From Seriola aureovittata (lineage: Eukaryota > Chordata > Actinopteri > Carangiformes > Carangidae): a stretch of 64,000 bases of DNA. The position numbers were made by a program, and so were the translations under genes. The first letter of the stretch is position 1; each line of letters starts with the position of its first letter. The stretch spans positions 15,811,001 to 15,875,000 of the forward strand of contig NC_079376.1 in assembly GCF_021018895.1 (NCBI RefSeq). Direction: 5' to 3'. Below are positions 23,323-34,830 of this stretch, piece after piece. The notes beneath the pieces were generated by a model. It was not told the DNA's origin, ran no database searches, and worked only from the letters and a program-made list of their open reading frames with translations.

Positions 23323-26300
23323 AACACACTCGCACACATACAAAGAATATTAAGTGAGAGTTAAGTGTTTTTGGTGCATTGAGCTTGTAAAAATGGTGTC
23401 TGCATCTACACTATCTAAAGATATTAACTAGAATTGCAAATAATGATTATTTTCATTATTAATTAATCTGTTGTTGCAATTGAGGTGACTTCTTCAGACT
23501 TTTTATTTTGTTCAATTATTGTCCAATCCCAAAAGATTTTCACTTTAGATGATATTAAACAAAGTAGGACTGAGACGACTGGTAGATCGACAGTTTTTTT
23601 TAAGTCAACTGCAATAACATTTTCACAAGTAGCAAAACTGTAGTTGATCTTGGGTAGTCGTCTGGAATGACTAACTTTTATTCAATGGTGTAGGTCTGGT
23701 GGGTGGGTGGTTGGACACTTGTTATGAGATTGGTTACAGTGTTGTGTTTGTGTTTGTATTTGTATTTTTGTACACTGAAAATACTTAAAAAATAAACCTT
23801 GATAATAATTTTTATTAATGTGTTTTTCAAAAACTGAAAGTGTTGGCATGTGTATTGCTGTTATTATACAGGGGTTTCAGCCGGGCAGATGTACACTTAC
23901 CCCGCCCGCTGCTGGAGAAAGAAAAGACGGCTGCACAACACCACAGATCCCCGCCTGGGCATCTACGGCCTGCAGCTCGGTAAGACCCTGCAGCCCCTTC
24001 TCCTTAAGCCACCTGCCTGTCGCTTCCTGCTCCTCTCAGTTTCTCCTCCCGCTCAGCCATCTCTCCCTCCATCTCCCACCCACCTCCTTTAGCTCATGTG
24101 ATTACTGGTGATGATCTGGAATAATCTCACTAAAAGCATATCACTCTGTCTCCGCGCGCTGAGCAGAACAGGCTGCCAGTCATTTTTCAGAGGATGAAAT
24201 GTGGCTGTGTTCACCCCGGCTGGTAAACTTGTTTTGTGAGAAGTAGAACATGTAATTAGATTTACCACTGCTGGGAGCAGCGAGACAGAGTTCGGCCACT
24301 GCAGACAGTATTTAATAAATGTTATTGAATGGAGTTTGGCCTTCTTGGGCTGCCACTTGAAACAGCTCACTCAAAACATTTAACCTCTCCTCTATATTCT
24401 CCCTGTATCTTATTTTGTACTTACCACCTCCCTTGCCGATTGGTTTGGTCTCTTTCTCTGTGGCAACTCTTTCATCTCTCCTATAAATTGCCGTGTCGTC
24501 TGTGTGTGTGTTTTGTGGCCAATGTTCCTGAGCTCAAGTAACTGGTCCATTCTGTGCCCAGGGCTTGCACATACCCACTGGGATGTTACACTATCCTAAG
24601 GAATGAACACGACAATAGGGAGAATGTCACACAGAAATATTATGTTACATGTATTAATTTTTAGTAGTTTCTATAAAAGGCTGTGAGAAATTCCTTGTGT
24701 TTTTGAGGCAAATTTCCATTGTCATGATGCTTTAATTTCTGCATTGCACAGTGGAAGGACAAATGTTTGGGAAGTTGAGAAAGTAAGACTGAGCAAGAGA
24801 GCCTGGAAAGAGAAAGCAAGATGGAGAGATAGCATATGAACCAAGCCTTTGTTTCCCAAACACATCCCATTGTAGCCTATTGTTTTCCACTGAGCTGGCG
24901 CTCGCTAAGACCCCACCACCACTGCCACCACCCTCCTGTCCCTTCCCTTCTCCAACAACAGTGGATTGTATGTGCTGTCTGCCAGTGCCCAACAGAGGGG
25001 AAACATACCCTGATTTAACCTGGCGTCTCTTATACAGAGCACGTTGTGCAGCTGGCCAGAGGTGGCCAGCACAGGGCAGCAGCCAGAATCTGTCTCGCTG
25101 CCTCGGCAGGCTGTCTAACTGATGGTGTGCTAGAGACTGGGGCTGCATGCAGAATCAGCTCCCTGCTGCAGGCTGCTGCTGGCTCTATTTTTAGCCCCCC
25201 AGCTCCCATGGGTCGGGAGAGAGGGAGGGACGTGGACGGGGGGTGGGGGGGTGGTCTGTCTCGTCGCGGAGAGTTGAAAGTCAACGTGTGCAGACACAAT
25301 GGTGAGGGGCTGCCACCACACGGTGGAGGAGCCCATTTTACAGAAGCTTGTTGTATCTGCTTCCTCACGCCTACCTCTTCTATCGCCCTCTTACCTGTGC
25401 AGCAGCAGCCCTCTGTTGCTTCAGCACTTCATGTTCAATATTGTGAAAAAGTCTTTCTAGTGGGCACAGTGGTAAGATAGAAAGCTGGAGTCAAGGGAAG
25501 GGTGGGGGGCTTTGAAGTGTGTCCTCTTTTCAACCATCCACAGCAACTGGATGATCATGAAGCTCTCTGTGGAGAAGAGATTTTGTAAATAAGATGTGTT
25601 TAATCGACCGACTGTCAAAGCTTTTGTTTGTTCTTCTTTGTCTGCTCAACCTGCTCGCCTCCTACACTGTTTGTTTAGATCTTCAGCTCACTGTAGGAGG
25701 AGATATCTGCATGATGCGTTCAGGTTAAAGTGATAAGCCACTTATCTACATTGTACCTCAGAGATTCCTGTGGACGAAGTCAGCCTAATGTCTACATCGC
25801 GCTGCATTATCCAGCGCTCACCAGTGAAAATGCATTCTCTTCTCTGAATGAAAAAATATGTTTTTCTCAGTAATAATAGTGCTGTGAAAATAGTTGTGAT
25901 GACACATTCTGTTGCATGCAGAAAAAAAATATATATGACAGCTGCTATAAAAATCAAATGCTCCAGTAATGTGCCACATGCTTTTATTAGGTTCGGTGTG
26001 GAAATGGAAATATGCTTATAGAAAGCTGCTGAACATAGGTTAGACATTGTAGCGCTCATCAATCTTGTCGCAATTACAGCGCCTGATGATGATGATGATG
26101 ATGATGATGATGCTGCAGGAGGAAAAACAGAACATGGTAGAGCAGCTTTTATATACCTGTGGAACCTGAAGTGAACAATAGATATGTGTTGGCACGCTGT
26201 GACAGCATGAGCTGGTGTTTTAATGATTCATCACGTGTTGCCTGTTTTTGTCTTTGCGCAGACGGTGGCCTCATGTCCAAGGACACCTTGCCCACTCAGA

Positions 26301-29300
26301 GCACCACACTGGAGGCTCTGCTGCGAGGAGAGGGTCTAGACAAGAGGAACAACGCTAAGAACGATGAGGAGAGTCTGCTGGAGATCCAGGTTGGTTCTCT
26401 GTGTGTGTGTGTTGCTCTGGTTAAGCTCGTCAGCCAAACGTTTAAAATGTTAATGTTCAGTGATATCACTCAAACAATTGAGGGCCCTGGCACCGGGAGT
26501 GAAGTGTTGCGCCCCAACTGGTTGTCAAGGCAACTTGCCAAGTTTTTCCGGCTGACCTGCGGGGCTTGTTAGCTGACTGCTGTGTCGCTGAGAAGCAGCT
26601 TGGACAAGTGGACTGCTTCGAGTCTGATTTCCCATTTACTGAGCGTTATATATGGTAATAATAATGACTTACGGCCACAGAATGATGCATAATATGAACA
26701 TGCATTTTAAATTCAGTAGTTCTATCAGTCCAAAACATTGCTGGTCTCTGCAGTCAAAAGCCGTCATATTTCAACATCACACATTCCACCAAATATACCT
26801 GTGGAAACCTGTGGATATTTACAAAAGGGACATACAAGAAGATGGAGCTTGGAGTACCATAGTCTATCCCTCCTCTCAAGGCAAGCGGATAACTTCTAAA
26901 TCCATCCCACTGCCACTAAACAAATTAATTCAATAAACAATGTCATCTGTAAGCATCTCCACATTAAATAGATATTTATACAGGAACAGAAAGAACATTA
27001 CATCTGTCAAAAATAGATTATCTGATAAAATAGCGTTTTCTGTTGTTGTTGCTGCTCAGTAAGCTGGGCTTTAATCAGAGCTGAGTATTGAAATGGTCTT
27101 TCCTCTCTCTCGCTTTCTCTGTCTCTCTCTTTCTCTTTCTCTTTGTGTGTCTCAGAGGGTTCTGGAGGCCGACGCAGCAGAAGACGCTTTCAACGATGAT
27201 GACGACTACGAAGTAGACACTCCCAAGAGGAGACATCGGGGCAAAGGGAGAGTAAGTGACCAAATGGTCATGTACTTCAGTTGCACTGTAACCCGGGACT
27301 CCACTATAAGTTCAAGAAGATCGACATTGTTTCTGTTTCTTCTTCATCTTCTTAAATCACATCAAATCACATTTAGCTCGGTGTGATTTGTTTTGCGTTC
27401 TCTCTATGGATACAATATATATGTGTGTGATGCAGCTCGGCTCTGCATGTTGGAAGGGATAGATTTCATTGCACTGAGTCAGTGGGGTATTTTTTTTTCC
27501 TCAGGGTCGGGGTTCAGGCCGTAGGAGGACAGATCTGGATGACGACAAGCCATATGTCTGTGACAGTAAGTACAGATAAATTGTAAAACATCTTCTTTTT
27601 TTCTTTCTTTTTTTTCACTGACATATCTTTTCAAATAGCGAGTGTACAATGCTGAGTTTACAATATGATGTAGTTTCTGGATGGTCTGTTGATTTCTCAG
27701 ACACTTATTGAGCCTTTTTCATTATAAGAGTTTAATATACTCTGTACAGTACCTAGAAAAAATACTCAGAATTTTCTTTATGTATCTCAGACATAATTTC
27801 CTACTGGTGGGAATTGAGAAGGATCACACTAAGAAAAAAAGGGGAAAAAGTCAAACCAGTGAAACCCAGTCACAGTTTTTACAGATGAAACCACAGGATG
27901 AGAGCAGGCAAACTACTGTTACTGTAGTCTCAAGTATTCCTGTACATGCAAGTTGCATGTGGAAAATCCAGGTGGTGGTGGTGGGGTATTGGATTTTACT
28001 CTTGCTGTCACGACTCTTCTTAAACAACATATACTCACACTGCTTTCCCCTCTTCTTTGCCTTTTCTGTTTCAGACAGATACAAACAAAAGCAGAACTCA
28101 AAATCTTCGACCTCAGGTACCTTCATTTGTTGACTCTTTTGGCCAGTAGCTTTCTTTATATTTATTTTGATTGATTGTTGAGTGGTAGTTACAAGTGCTG
28201 TGATTATTGATTCAGCCCCTATATTATCTTACTTTTCTCAAGCTGAAGAGTGCCCTTGGTGCTGTGAAACTGAGACATGCTTATTATGTTGTCTGGGTTT
28301 CTGTTTTATTTGACTGACTATTGTAATCAGATCTTACAGTTTTTTCCCCTTTTGGAGCCAGAAGTTGAATAGTTACCTCCATTAAATGCCATTAGGCCTA
28401 TTTAGCTTTCCTATTTATGGTGAGACAAACATTCTGTGCTGCTAAATACAAAAACTACATGTAGTTTTTAATCAAGTTGCTTTGTAATTGAGGGAATCAC
28501 CAGTTTGCCAGACACTGGGTGGGTGTTTGACTCGTAGCTCAGTGAAGGTCTCATTACAATCAGACGATGTTGAGGCCTCCATCTTAAACACAAGTGGGCA
28601 GAAAAGTAAAAAAAAAAAAAATCTGCATTAAGAAATGTTGTGCTGCCCAAATTATTTTTAGATGATGAAATGCGGCCACAGTAGTGGGACTGAACATCTG
28701 CCTACTGTTTGTTGCAGTCTGTGCAAAGCGCTACAGGAACCGTACGGGACTAAGCTACCACTACACCCATTCCCACCTGGCAGAGGAGGACAGAGCTGGA
28801 GAGAGGAACACGGTGGCGTCCAGGTCTCCCTCTGCACCACAGACTGACAGACACAAACGTAAGAAGTCTGACTGCTGTTCCTGGAATCTACTACAGTGTG
28901 TGGTTTCTTTGAACAAACCAAAAAAATGTCCTGTACAGAAAGCTGGCACTAAAATGCCTCAGCATATTTTAACTTTCTTTAACTCATTCTTTGATTTGTT
29001 TTTGCCTTTTTTTTTTAAATAATAATTTCATCTTTCTAAGATAATTTTTTTGGCATTTACCTTTAGTAGACAGGCCACAGTACAGGCACAAAAATGGGAA
29101 TGCTGCACACTCTTAACTCGGACGCATTTATTTGATCTTATAAAGATCAGTGTTACTGCAAAGTGCTTTCCCAAAGGAGAAGAAACAACACGTCACATCG
29201 GAGTTATCTTAATTATGAGAATCTGACTTTTGAATAGTGTTGACGTCAACATCCAAGTTGTAAATTAAAGCTGGGAAATTCTTTTCTGAAAGCTCTGATA

Positions 29301-30314
29301 TATATTTGACTTGGCGCTTCATAATACTGAAGTGCCTGAAGATCAAGAAGACAATGAGGACTCACATCAGCCAAAGTCTGCTGTCAAGGCGATTAAACCC
29401 ATATTTAATGTACATAGATTTATATTGTTAGTGCACACTTTTAGCCCTCATTCGACCAACTGTCTTGACTTGACGTGAATGTGTCCCCTCTCTACTAGCT
29501 CTCCCATACAACATGGCATTATACTAACCAGGACAATCAACTTGATAAGCCACTCCAAGGAAGGCCTGACACCAAAAACATGCCCACGTAATCGGGAAAT
29601 CAACAAAAACAAACCAGGAGCACAAAGGAGAGAAGTCAGAATACAAGACATCTTTACAATAGAGAAAGAATCCACCAAAAACAAATCTATGTCTACGCAA
29701 ATAACGCTTCAATCCAATATTGAAGTTTAAGCAAAGAAAAGGAAGTTTCTAATATCTGTATATGGTTTGTGTCCTAATGACAAGCTTACCCCACATAAGT
29801 TGGGTAGTAAAATTGCACGTCTTTGAATTGTTACCAATCCCTAAAACTTGGTATTTTTTCTCTGGAATTTCGTCACAGGTCCAAAGGGTCCAGGTGGGAC
29901 CAGCATTCCCAACAACTACTGTAATAAATGCCAGGGCTCCAACAAGAAAACGGGTAAATCTGGGTCTCCCTGCGCAGCCTGCCAATGCACAAGTGAGTTC
30001 ATATACACCAAAGTATAATATACAACTTTTTCTATTCAAACTGAATCCAAAGTGTGTGTTCACAGTGGATGATTGGGCCTTGTAATATGATTTGACTTCC
30101 TGTAACTTTATGGTGGTGTCACGTGCCCCCCTCCCCCTCGTCCTGTGTCCCAGCTGACTGCGGAGAAGAGAAGGAAGATGGGACTTTTACCGGAGCCGAG
30201 GAGCTGTTCGGCACCACCTCGGAGAGCGACACTTCCACCTTTCACGGCTTTGAGGACGACGAGCTGGAGGAGCCCGCTACAAACAGCAACGGGATATCCA
30301 ACCGTCACAGATAG
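16852..30314 (+). CDS. dpf3: DPF3 (BAF45C), BAF chromatin-remodelling subunit, DPF3a-type isoform
   Basis: Nine coding exons: 16852-16883, 23115-23275, 23872-23979, 26262-26389, 27156-27251, 27505-27565, 28718-28858, 29879-29992 and 30154-30314. All have GT/AG borders and consistent phase, giving 333 residues. DPF3 is a nuclear SWI/SNF (BAF) subunit linked to heart and skeletal muscle. Residues 1-100 form the Requiem N-terminal domain, very close to mammalian DPF3 ([20 protein letters not shown]). An acidic/basic linker follows, then a C2H2 finger (Cys194, Cys197, His210, His215). Next comes a half PHD finger (Cys257, Cys260, Cys274, Cys277), and an acidic tail with [18 protein letters not shown] matching the DPF3a tail as I recall it. 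No exons for the rest of PHD1 or for PHD2 were found, so a DPF3b form is not encoded in this window. Confidence 0.95.
19186..19218 (+). repeat. (CTC)n microsatellite
   Basis: An imperfect CTC/CCT trinucleotide run in dpf3 intron 1. Confidence 0.85.
20619..20756 (+). repeat. (GT)n microsatellite with GC interruptions
   Basis: Pure GT for about 58 bases, then GT interrupted by GC dinucleotides to about 20756. The alternating purine-pyrimidine pattern is Z-DNA-prone. All open frames across it are repeat artefacts. Confidence 0.95.
22190..22223 (+). repeat. Poly(C) tract
   Basis: An uninterrupted run of 34 C in dpf3 intron 1, preceded by 'tgcatttac' and followed by 'acatctttg'. The true length is uncertain because such runs are error-prone in sequencing. 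Confidence 0.95.
23115..23275 (+). CDS. dpf3: dpf3 exon 2, Requiem N-terminal domain
   Basis: It encodes [20 protein letters not shown] and [15 protein letters not shown], near-identical to mammalian DPF3. The donor is the non-consensus GTGGGC, and a CA repeat starts eight bases later. Confidence 0.95.
23283..23320 (+). repeat. (CA)n microsatellite next to a splice donor
   Basis: About 19 CA units start within ten bases of the dpf3 exon 2 donor (23276). Confidence 0.95.
25049..25194 (+). promoter_or_regulatory. dpf3: Candidate intronic muscle element with E-box and MEF2 site
   Basis: CAGCTG at 25049-25054 and a perfect MEF2 site CTATTTTTAG at 25185-25194 lie 130 bases apart in a locally GC-rich part of dpf3 intron 3. 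The activity of this segment is inference. What is known is that mammalian Dpf3 is a muscle and heart gene reported to be under Mef2 control. Confidence 0.35.
26084..26112 (+). repeat. (GAT)n microsatellite
   Basis: Nine or so near-perfect trinucleotide units in dpf3 intron 3. Confidence 0.9.
27566..28717 (+). other. dpf3: dpf3 intron 6
   Basis: A 1.15 kb AT-rich intron in which no exon was recognised. It splits the Ile codon between the two cysteines of the C2H2 finger. Confidence 0.65.
28718..28858 (+). CDS. dpf3: dpf3 exon 7, C2H2 finger
   Basis: With the end of exon 6 (PYVCD) it encodes the Kruppel-type finger containing [15 protein letters not shown] and THSHLAEE, then a Ser/Pro-rich linker ending DRHKR. 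Mammalian DPF3 has CGKRYKNRPGLSYHY here, so the Gly-to-Ala and Pro-to-Thr changes are local divergence that leaves the zinc ligands intact. Confidence 0.94.
28859..29878 (+). other. dpf3: dpf3 intron 7
   Basis: A 1.0 kb AT-rich intron. The open frame at 29479-29730 has no homology that I recognise and no splice context, so it is treated as intron. Confidence 0.65.
29879..29992 (+). CDS. dpf3: dpf3 exon 8, first half of PHD finger 1 (diverged)
   Basis: It encodes [20 protein letters not shown] and later SPCAACQCT. The IPNNYC anchor and two CxxC pairs of the first half PHD are kept. The loop between them is shortened and diverged from the mammalian form, which reads roughly FCLGGSNMNKK then EELVSCADCG. 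It splices in frame to the DPF3a-type tail. Confidence 0.88.
30154..30314 (+). CDS. dpf3: dpf3 exon 9, DPF3a-type acidic C-terminus
   Basis: It encodes [20 protein letters not shown] and [20 protein letters not shown] and ends at TAG 30312-30314. The [12 protein letters not shown] core is the hallmark of the short mammalian isoform as I remember it. The basic end of the mammalian tail is replaced by a short [12 protein letters not shown] end. The Ser/Thr-Glu/Asp context suggests casein kinase 2 phosphorylation (inference). Confidence 0.92.
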
Positions 30315-31304
30315 AGCAAACCTTTTCTTTTTTGTTGTTTTTTTTTTTTTTTATATGGATTAACCTCTGGCAAAAATTTGCTGCTTCTTTTTTCAATGTT
30401 TTTGTTTGCAGAAAGCACAAAGTGATAATTTCAGGACAGAAATGCAAGTGGTATTTTATCTACTGAACATTGTTGAATAATTTATGAACACCTTTTTTTA
30501 TATATAAATATATATATTAACTTTTAAGGCGATGAACGACTGTCAGTGTTTGTTGACAAGTGACTTGGCCTTCATGCAAAATGGAGGATGTTTTTGGAGT
30601 TTTTTTTTTTTGTTGTTTTTTTTCTCCCCCTCACTGGAGCAGAAGGAGCATAAATATGATGAACAAAAAACACTGGAGAAATTAGAAAATTGAACAAGTG
30701 AAGATTATAAAGGCATGAATGATACGTCTGGGGGTTGATTGAATGTCATTGCAGACACACACTTTAGCTACTGGATGTTTTTTTGGACCAGTAGTGGCTG
30801 TTACTATGAAGGCCTCTTCTTCTGCTCTAACTTTGGATTAAACTTGTATGAAAATGAAGGAACCAATGAAAGGACTGCCACAGCCCACTGGAAATGTTTG
30901 GATGAAGAAGTCTATATAAATATAGTCTTTACAGATGTGATGGACTTAAAAAAAAAAAAAGGAAGGTAAGCAACAGGTTCTTCTCTCATTCAGGGATGTA
31001 AGACATTTTGCAGATCATGGATTAACAAACAGTTGTTCACACTACTCATACATTAACTAAGTGTTGTCACAAAATAAGCAGATTACTGAAATAGTTTGTC
31101 AGTGATACAAACCAGTGTAAATGTGATACAGCTAAATACATTGTACATTTATTGGACAGTCACAGACAGTCAATCACCCTACTTTTTAAGTTGCAGAAAT
31201 CCATCTGACAAATCACAGTAACAAAAACTAGGAATCACACATTATTGTAGTTCTTATCTACAGTAGCAGCTCCAGGGATGGTAGTTTTAGCCCACCACTT
31301 TGAT

Positions 31305-31445
31305 CCGAGCTGAAATATCTCAACAATTATTGGATGGATTGAAGCAGGTTGTGGTGCAGACATTGATGGGCCCTAGAGGATGACTTTGGTGATCCCCCGA
31401 CTTTTCCTCTTGTGTCATCAGCAGGTCAAAATGTCACTTTTGCAC
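31305..31445 (+). repeat. Interspersed repeat copy (family B)
   Basis: 'gctgaaatatctcaacaatt', 'attggatggattga', 'cagacattgatggg' and 'gactttggtgatcccccgac' match the copy at 2218-2400. It is followed at 31462-31510 by 'gcaacgcgtttctgcttgtg', a word I also associate with dispersed vertebrate repeats. Confidence 0.6.
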
Positions 31446-33737
31446 TTGTAGTAAAAGAAGAACTTAATTTGAGCAACGCGTTTCTGCTTGTGGCCTTCAT
31501 CAAGGTCACTTTTCCGATATGACCGAGTAACTGCAAAAATAATCAGATTCCCACCAGCCTCTGTTGCACTTTGTGTTCAGCGCCCATCTGCAAATGTTAT
31601 TATGCTAACAAACTAAACTAGGTTGGTGACCGTGATGAGCAATATACCCGATAAACATCAGCATATTAACATTTATCCGCTGGCCTGAGCACGGCCTCAC
31701 AGAGCTGCTAGTGTGGCTGTAGTCTTGTTCAGACATACCGTGTGTGAGTCTAACACATATTGTCTGCGTTACACAGGAGCACTCAGCACATTGGCCCAGA
31801 GGTGGGGGTGACCAGTGAAGAAGAGGATTTAACCCTCAAAAACTGATGAGCCTTCATGTCCCTCCCGTCTCGGGCCTAAAATATCTGACTGAAACGGATG
31901 AACGGACATCCACCACTTCTACAGGCCATGCGGCTTAATTGAAGCAACTGCTCCCTTGACGATATGTATCGATCCCCTCTGAACATTTGATATGTGAGTA
32001 GATCCAGCTTCATTTCATCCTTTTCTGCGCTGTGCTGGAGCTCCACTGAACTATGGGAACACTAAAGGCCAGGCCTTTGGACTTGTTTGTGCCCAACGGG
32101 TGCATTTGGGGCCCTCGCGTCCCAGCCTGCCCACTCTTGCTCTGTGACTGTGTGTCTGCTGTGTGATCCGATGTGACACTAAGACGTCATTATCCTCATC
32201 ACTGTGCCAGCCTGCCGCTCTGCACTGGAAAACCAGCTCTGACAGCCATGACCCTCCAACCTTATTGGACCAGTGACCCCCTGACCCCCAGCCATAGAGA
32301 TGGTGCTCAAATCCACCACTATTACATGCAGACCTCTGGACTACTGTATTAATACTCTGACATGGACGCAAAGGTTTTCTGCTTCTGTCCCTCTGTCTGT
32401 TTTTGCTCTATCTCTTCTGCCTCTCTCATCTCTAATGGGCCGCAGTAATTTAGCTCATTTTTTTTTTTTTTTTTGCATCTTTTCTCTGTTGTATAATATT
32501 TCTATGTTTTGAACTCTTTAAAGTTTAATTAGTATGACTTCTTGGGTTTGTTCAGACTGTATCAATACCTCTGTCCTGATCAGGTGCACAATAGCCACAA
32601 CTACTCAGGCATCTTTCGTTTCCTCTGCTGTTGATTGTTCAGCCACTCAGCCCTGATTCATGTGATTGTATTCAGTTGGCGAGGAGGGACAAAAAACGCC
32701 ACACACGGATCCCATTACAATCAACTCCCAGTAGGGATTTGGGACGCTGCAGCCTCATGCTATAGGAAAACATCGCAATAACAAGCTTCAGCTTTGTCTG
32801 GCCTATGCGGATTTCGTCCACTTTTTGTCTAAAATCTACAGCCTCAGTAGATTTCGGATGAGAGTGAGATTCATCTCGAATGCATTTCAAAAAAATGTCA
32901 TTGCTAGCGAGACATAACCCCGCTCAGATCCACATACTTGGTGAGAAGTGGAAACTGTAAAATCCAACATTTGTGACATTTCCGTTGAGTGCTTTAGAGG
33001 GCCTAATTGCTTTATGACATTTAGAAGGTGCTTGAAGTACTGTATCAAAAAGCCTTTTAAGTCCATAGGTTGCACATGCTGTGTAAGAGGGCCATGTACT
33101 TCCATGTGATTATTCAGTATCGCTGCAGTGTGATAATAGCCGCTCCGTTTTTGAAGCTAACCATTATTCCTTATGTGTCTGGTATGACTTGCTTGTGCAT
33201 TCAAACCAATTTTCTTCACTTCCCTCAGGGACCCTCCACACAGCAGTTTATCTCATCTGGACTTTCATTGGATCTGAGACTTGTCAACTATCTTGTCGTC
33301 TTCTCTTGTATCAGTTATGTGGTGTTTCCACAGTAAAATAGTGTCTTTTATCTTCTAAAGTCACGCCAGTAAGTGAAAGCATGTGTCATCAGTCATAACC
33401 TGTTACCTACCGTATAACAAACAGGCCAAGTGTGGTGCAGTTCTGAACAAAAGGAGAAGCTCCTAAAATGCAAAAGTCAGTGACGTCTGCTTAAAATAAC
33501 GTGTCACCAATCATTGAATAGCCTGTATACCTCGTCAAAGACACAGCAATAGGCCCTGGTACTCTCTTGTCAAGCCTGCCGGGGGTGGAGAGGGAGGATC
33601 GGGGTGGGAACGGAGCCAAGAGGAGATGAAATGGACATGACTGGGTGTTTGTTTCATCTTCAGCTGTAAATACAAGTCGAAATGGAGAGAATGAAGAAGT
33701 CTTTGTTTGTTAAACTATTTTTATTGTTCTGAAAAAA

Positions 33738-33757
33738 AATAAAGAAAAAAAAATAAA
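33738..33757 (+). other. dpf3: Paired AATAAA, candidate distal dpf3 polyadenylation site
   Basis: Two AATAAA words 14 bases apart in an A-rich stretch, after T-rich 3' UTR-like sequence. It is the most convincing plus-strand polyadenylation site between dpf3 and rgs6. Confidence 0.4.
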
Positions 33758-34732
33758 GAATTAATGGTGATCCTCTGCTGTTTTTCCAAAAAAAAAGGCC
33801 ACGGATCATCTTACAAAGGCGGCTGATAAGCAGAAGAATCCAAACTGGATCAATAGGTTGGAGTGACCCTCAGACTTTGTGAGCAGACAGAGAGGAAAAA
33901 CACAGCTTGAGTTTGTTAGAGCGGTGGTAGCTCAGGACTCTAAATAGGAACAAGACGACAAAGAAGAAGCTCTACTTCGGGGAGCTCGTATTGATCGGTA
34001 GGTGCTGCTATAGAAATCAAAAGTAAGTATGTAGAAGTCGTATCAGAGCAGCAGAGGCTGTCTGCAGAGAGGGATATTTGCTGGTGGCAGCATGTGGGAT
34101 CTGAATGTTAACTGCGGGTACAAGTAGAAAGGTAAGGAGTGGTGAAAACGATTTTGAAGGGAGCTGAAAAGAATAGTTTGATAGCATTGTGAGAGCTGAT
34201 TCCACATGGATTCTGTTAAATGTAACAAATCACTTTATCACAGAGTGGTATACAACAGCATTTAAACAGGTTTAAGAAACTAAATCTCTAGAGCAGGCAT
34301 ATAGACTGCTTGAAATTGAGAAATTTGTAAAGCTCAAAACAATTATAACGGGACCAGTTGTGAATCACTCTATATACACTCGCATGATGTAAAGAGCCAT
34401 TCCAGCTTTTCAGCATTACTCTTCCACAATGTACGGAAACTCACAACAGACAAATTTAGGTCGGTATCCTGACATTTAGTCCCTAGTATGGGTCAAATCT
34501 TCCAAACTTCTAAATCCTACATTTCCCATAATGCAATCCCAAATCACCTTTTCATTAGAACCTGCCTGCCTGGTAAATGCCCATGTCTTTCAAACCCCAT
34601 GCTGTCAGTTTGTGAGGCAGGATTTCGACAGGGCCACAAAAGACACAATGCATCATTCACATCGCTGGTATGTATTAGTACAATGCTATTGTGTTTGCTT
34701 TTTAGCCACTCTGGTGGCATAGCTCTGTATAA

Positions 34733-34830
34733 CGGTGTCAGTGTGTCTGTTGGTCCAGACAGAAATATTGCAGCAACTATTAGATGGATAGCCTTGAAAT
34801 ATTGTGCAGATAATTTAGTCCTATGGAACA
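34733..34830 (+). repeat. Degraded interspersed repeat copy (family B)
   Basis: 'gttggtccagacagaaatat', 'caactattagatggatagcc' and 'ttgaaatattgtgcagat' follow the order of the same family at 2218-2400 and 31305-31445, at lower similarity. Confidence 0.5.

Larger units (their letters stand above)
23276..26261 (+). other. dpf3: dpf3 introns 2 and 3 flanking exon 3
   Basis: Intron 2 (23276-23871) is AT-rich apart from the CA repeat. Exon 3 (23872-23979) encodes [16 protein letters not shown]. Intron 3 (23980-26261) contains a GC-rich segment at 25020-25300 with a MEF2 site and an E-box, and a (GAT)n run at 26084-26112. Nothing else coding was recognised. Confidence 0.65.

Noticed and set aside
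29479..29730. 83-residue open frame in dpf3 intron 7
   Set aside because: Lys/Asn/Thr-rich, no known domain, no splice context, and not needed for the dpf3 frame.
31777..31846. Possible extra dpf3 C-terminal exon ending ..TSEEEDLTLKN
   Set aside because: Exon 9 already has a stop, no suitable donor was seen, and the segment resembles no DPF tail.
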